This document shows positions 63,458 through 64,000 of a DNA stretch of 64,000 bases, one piece after another. Position 1 is the stretch's first letter; each line of letters begins with the position of its first letter. The stretch is taken from positions 1 through 64,000 of the forward strand of contig NZ_CANMIR010000014.1 in NCBI RefSeq assembly GCF_947498015.1. Reading direction: 5' to 3'. A program made the translations under genes and the position numbers. Below the pieces are notes generated by a model. It was given only the letters and a program-made list of their open reading frames with translations, did not search any database and was not told the origin of the DNA. The stretch is from an uncultured Neptuniibacter sp. Its GTDB lineage: Bacteria > Pseudomonadota > Gammaproteobacteria > Pseudomonadales > Balneatricaceae.

Positions 63458-64000
63458 ATGAGTTTCCTGACATCTTTGTTTAAACAGGAGATGTGGGTAC
63501 GTGCGCTCGAGTTTCTGTTCGAGCGTGTACTTGCCTACACAGCGGCCTTCGTCATGTTTGTGATGATGCTGGTCACGCTGGTGGATGTAGTGGGTCGAGA
63601 CCTGTTCTCGGCACCACTGCCGGGTGGCTTTGAAGTGACAGAGTTGCTGTTAGCGGCTCTGATCTTTCTTGGCCTGCCGATGGTGACAGCAGAAGACGCC
63701 CATGTGGATGTCGATCTGCTGGATTCAACGGTCCCCGCATTTCTTAAACCCCTGCAGAACATCGTCATTGGTCTGGTCAATGTGATCGCCTTTGGGGTGT
63801 TGTCCTGGATGTTATGGAAATTCGCACTCCGTACCTACCGTTATGAAGATACAACGGCCATTCTGGAGATTCCGTTCGCGGGATTGGTGTTCCTGATGGC
63901 CATCTGCTGCACCCTGTCGACGGTTGCGTTGATCTGGATGTTGCTTTTTAAACGCGGACAGAAATTGTTTTCACACCATAGAGCTGGAGAAGGTGAGTAA
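63458..64000 (+). CDS. TRAP transporter small permease DctQ
   Basis: 180 residues with four hydrophobic helices and the DctQ pattern VVGRDLFSAPLPGGFEVTELLLAALIFLGLPMVTAEDAHVDVD, typical of TRAP small subunits. The C-terminus ends KRGQKLFSHHRAGEGE. The stop codon is the last three bases of the window, and the large permease DctM should follow outside. It lies 18 bases after dctP, so they share a transcript. Confidence 0.9.
   Translation: MSFLTSLFKQEMWVRALEFLFERVLAYTAAFVMFVMMLVTLVDVVGRDLFSAPLPGGFEVTELLLAALIFLGLPMVTAEDAHVDVDLLDSTVPAFLKPLQNIVIGLVNVIAFGVLSWMLWKFALRTYRYEDTTAILEIPFAGLVFLMAICCTLSTVALIWMLLFKRGQKLFSHHRAGEGE

Overview
This 64 kb stretch looks like the chromosome of a moderate-GC marine gammaproteobacterium. 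The best fit is the Oceanospirillales (Amphritea/Neptunomonas/Neptuniibacter-like), judging by RecBCD encoded as recC-recB-recD, PutA, RecQ, TtcA, PpnN, a CbrA-type SLC5-STAC protein, TRAP transport genes and a DUF1302/DUF1329 pair. The genus is a guess. No rRNA, tRNA, insertion sequence, phage gene or CRISPR array was found. Coding density is high, and several Rho-independent terminators mark transcript ends.

Layout. 1-1.7 kb: DUF1302/DUF1329 envelope pair. 1.7-3.6 kb: panE, ogt and a YdcH-like gene. 3.6-7.1 kb: ABC exporter, phospholipase-D-type phospholipid synthase and SlyB-like lipoprotein, a small envelope operon. 7.1-12.4 kb: PAS-GGDEF cyclase, an unusual S-adenosylhomocysteinase-like NAD protein, a haloacid dehalogenase and two small genes. 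12.4-17.4 kb: recQ, a YqaA-like membrane protein, a protein with a metzincin-like zinc motif, a DUF302 protein and ttcA. 17.4-20.4 kb: GlxA-type regulator, MFS carrier and a degenerate glutamine amidotransferase paralogue. 20.6-30.9 kb: second diguanylate cyclase and the recCBD operon. 30.9-38.7 kb: an unlisted 46-aa membrane peptide, grxA, SH3 protein, MscS, SLC5-STAC protein, pxpABC (5-oxoprolinase) and an orphan yidD. 39-53.4 kb: PhoH/PIN protein, sirtuin, ppnN, putA, Na+/H+ antiporter, AIM24 protein, M23 peptidase plus bactofilin, class II amidotransferase, acyl-CoA ligase and YitT protein.

The most striking region is 53.4-64 kb, an indole-3-acetic acid (auxin) catabolic cluster. Genes for amidase, ACAD-like flavin monooxygenase, small IacB, SnoaL-like IacI, Rieske alpha and beta subunits, SDR and ferredoxin reductase occur in the order iacH-A-B-I-C-D-E-F, as in the known iac operons. 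Upstream are two paralogous MarR regulators that flank a group II truncated haemoglobin. Downstream, where iacG (flavin reductase) is expected, are TRAP transporter genes (DctP, DctQ). Two promoters, one before the globin and one before iacH, share a TTCAANTGAATRTTA motif that is a good candidate for the MarR operator. I infer a self-contained import, sensing and ring-oxidation module for IAA or a related indolic or aromatic acid, with the globin as an unexplained oxygen- or NO-linked component.
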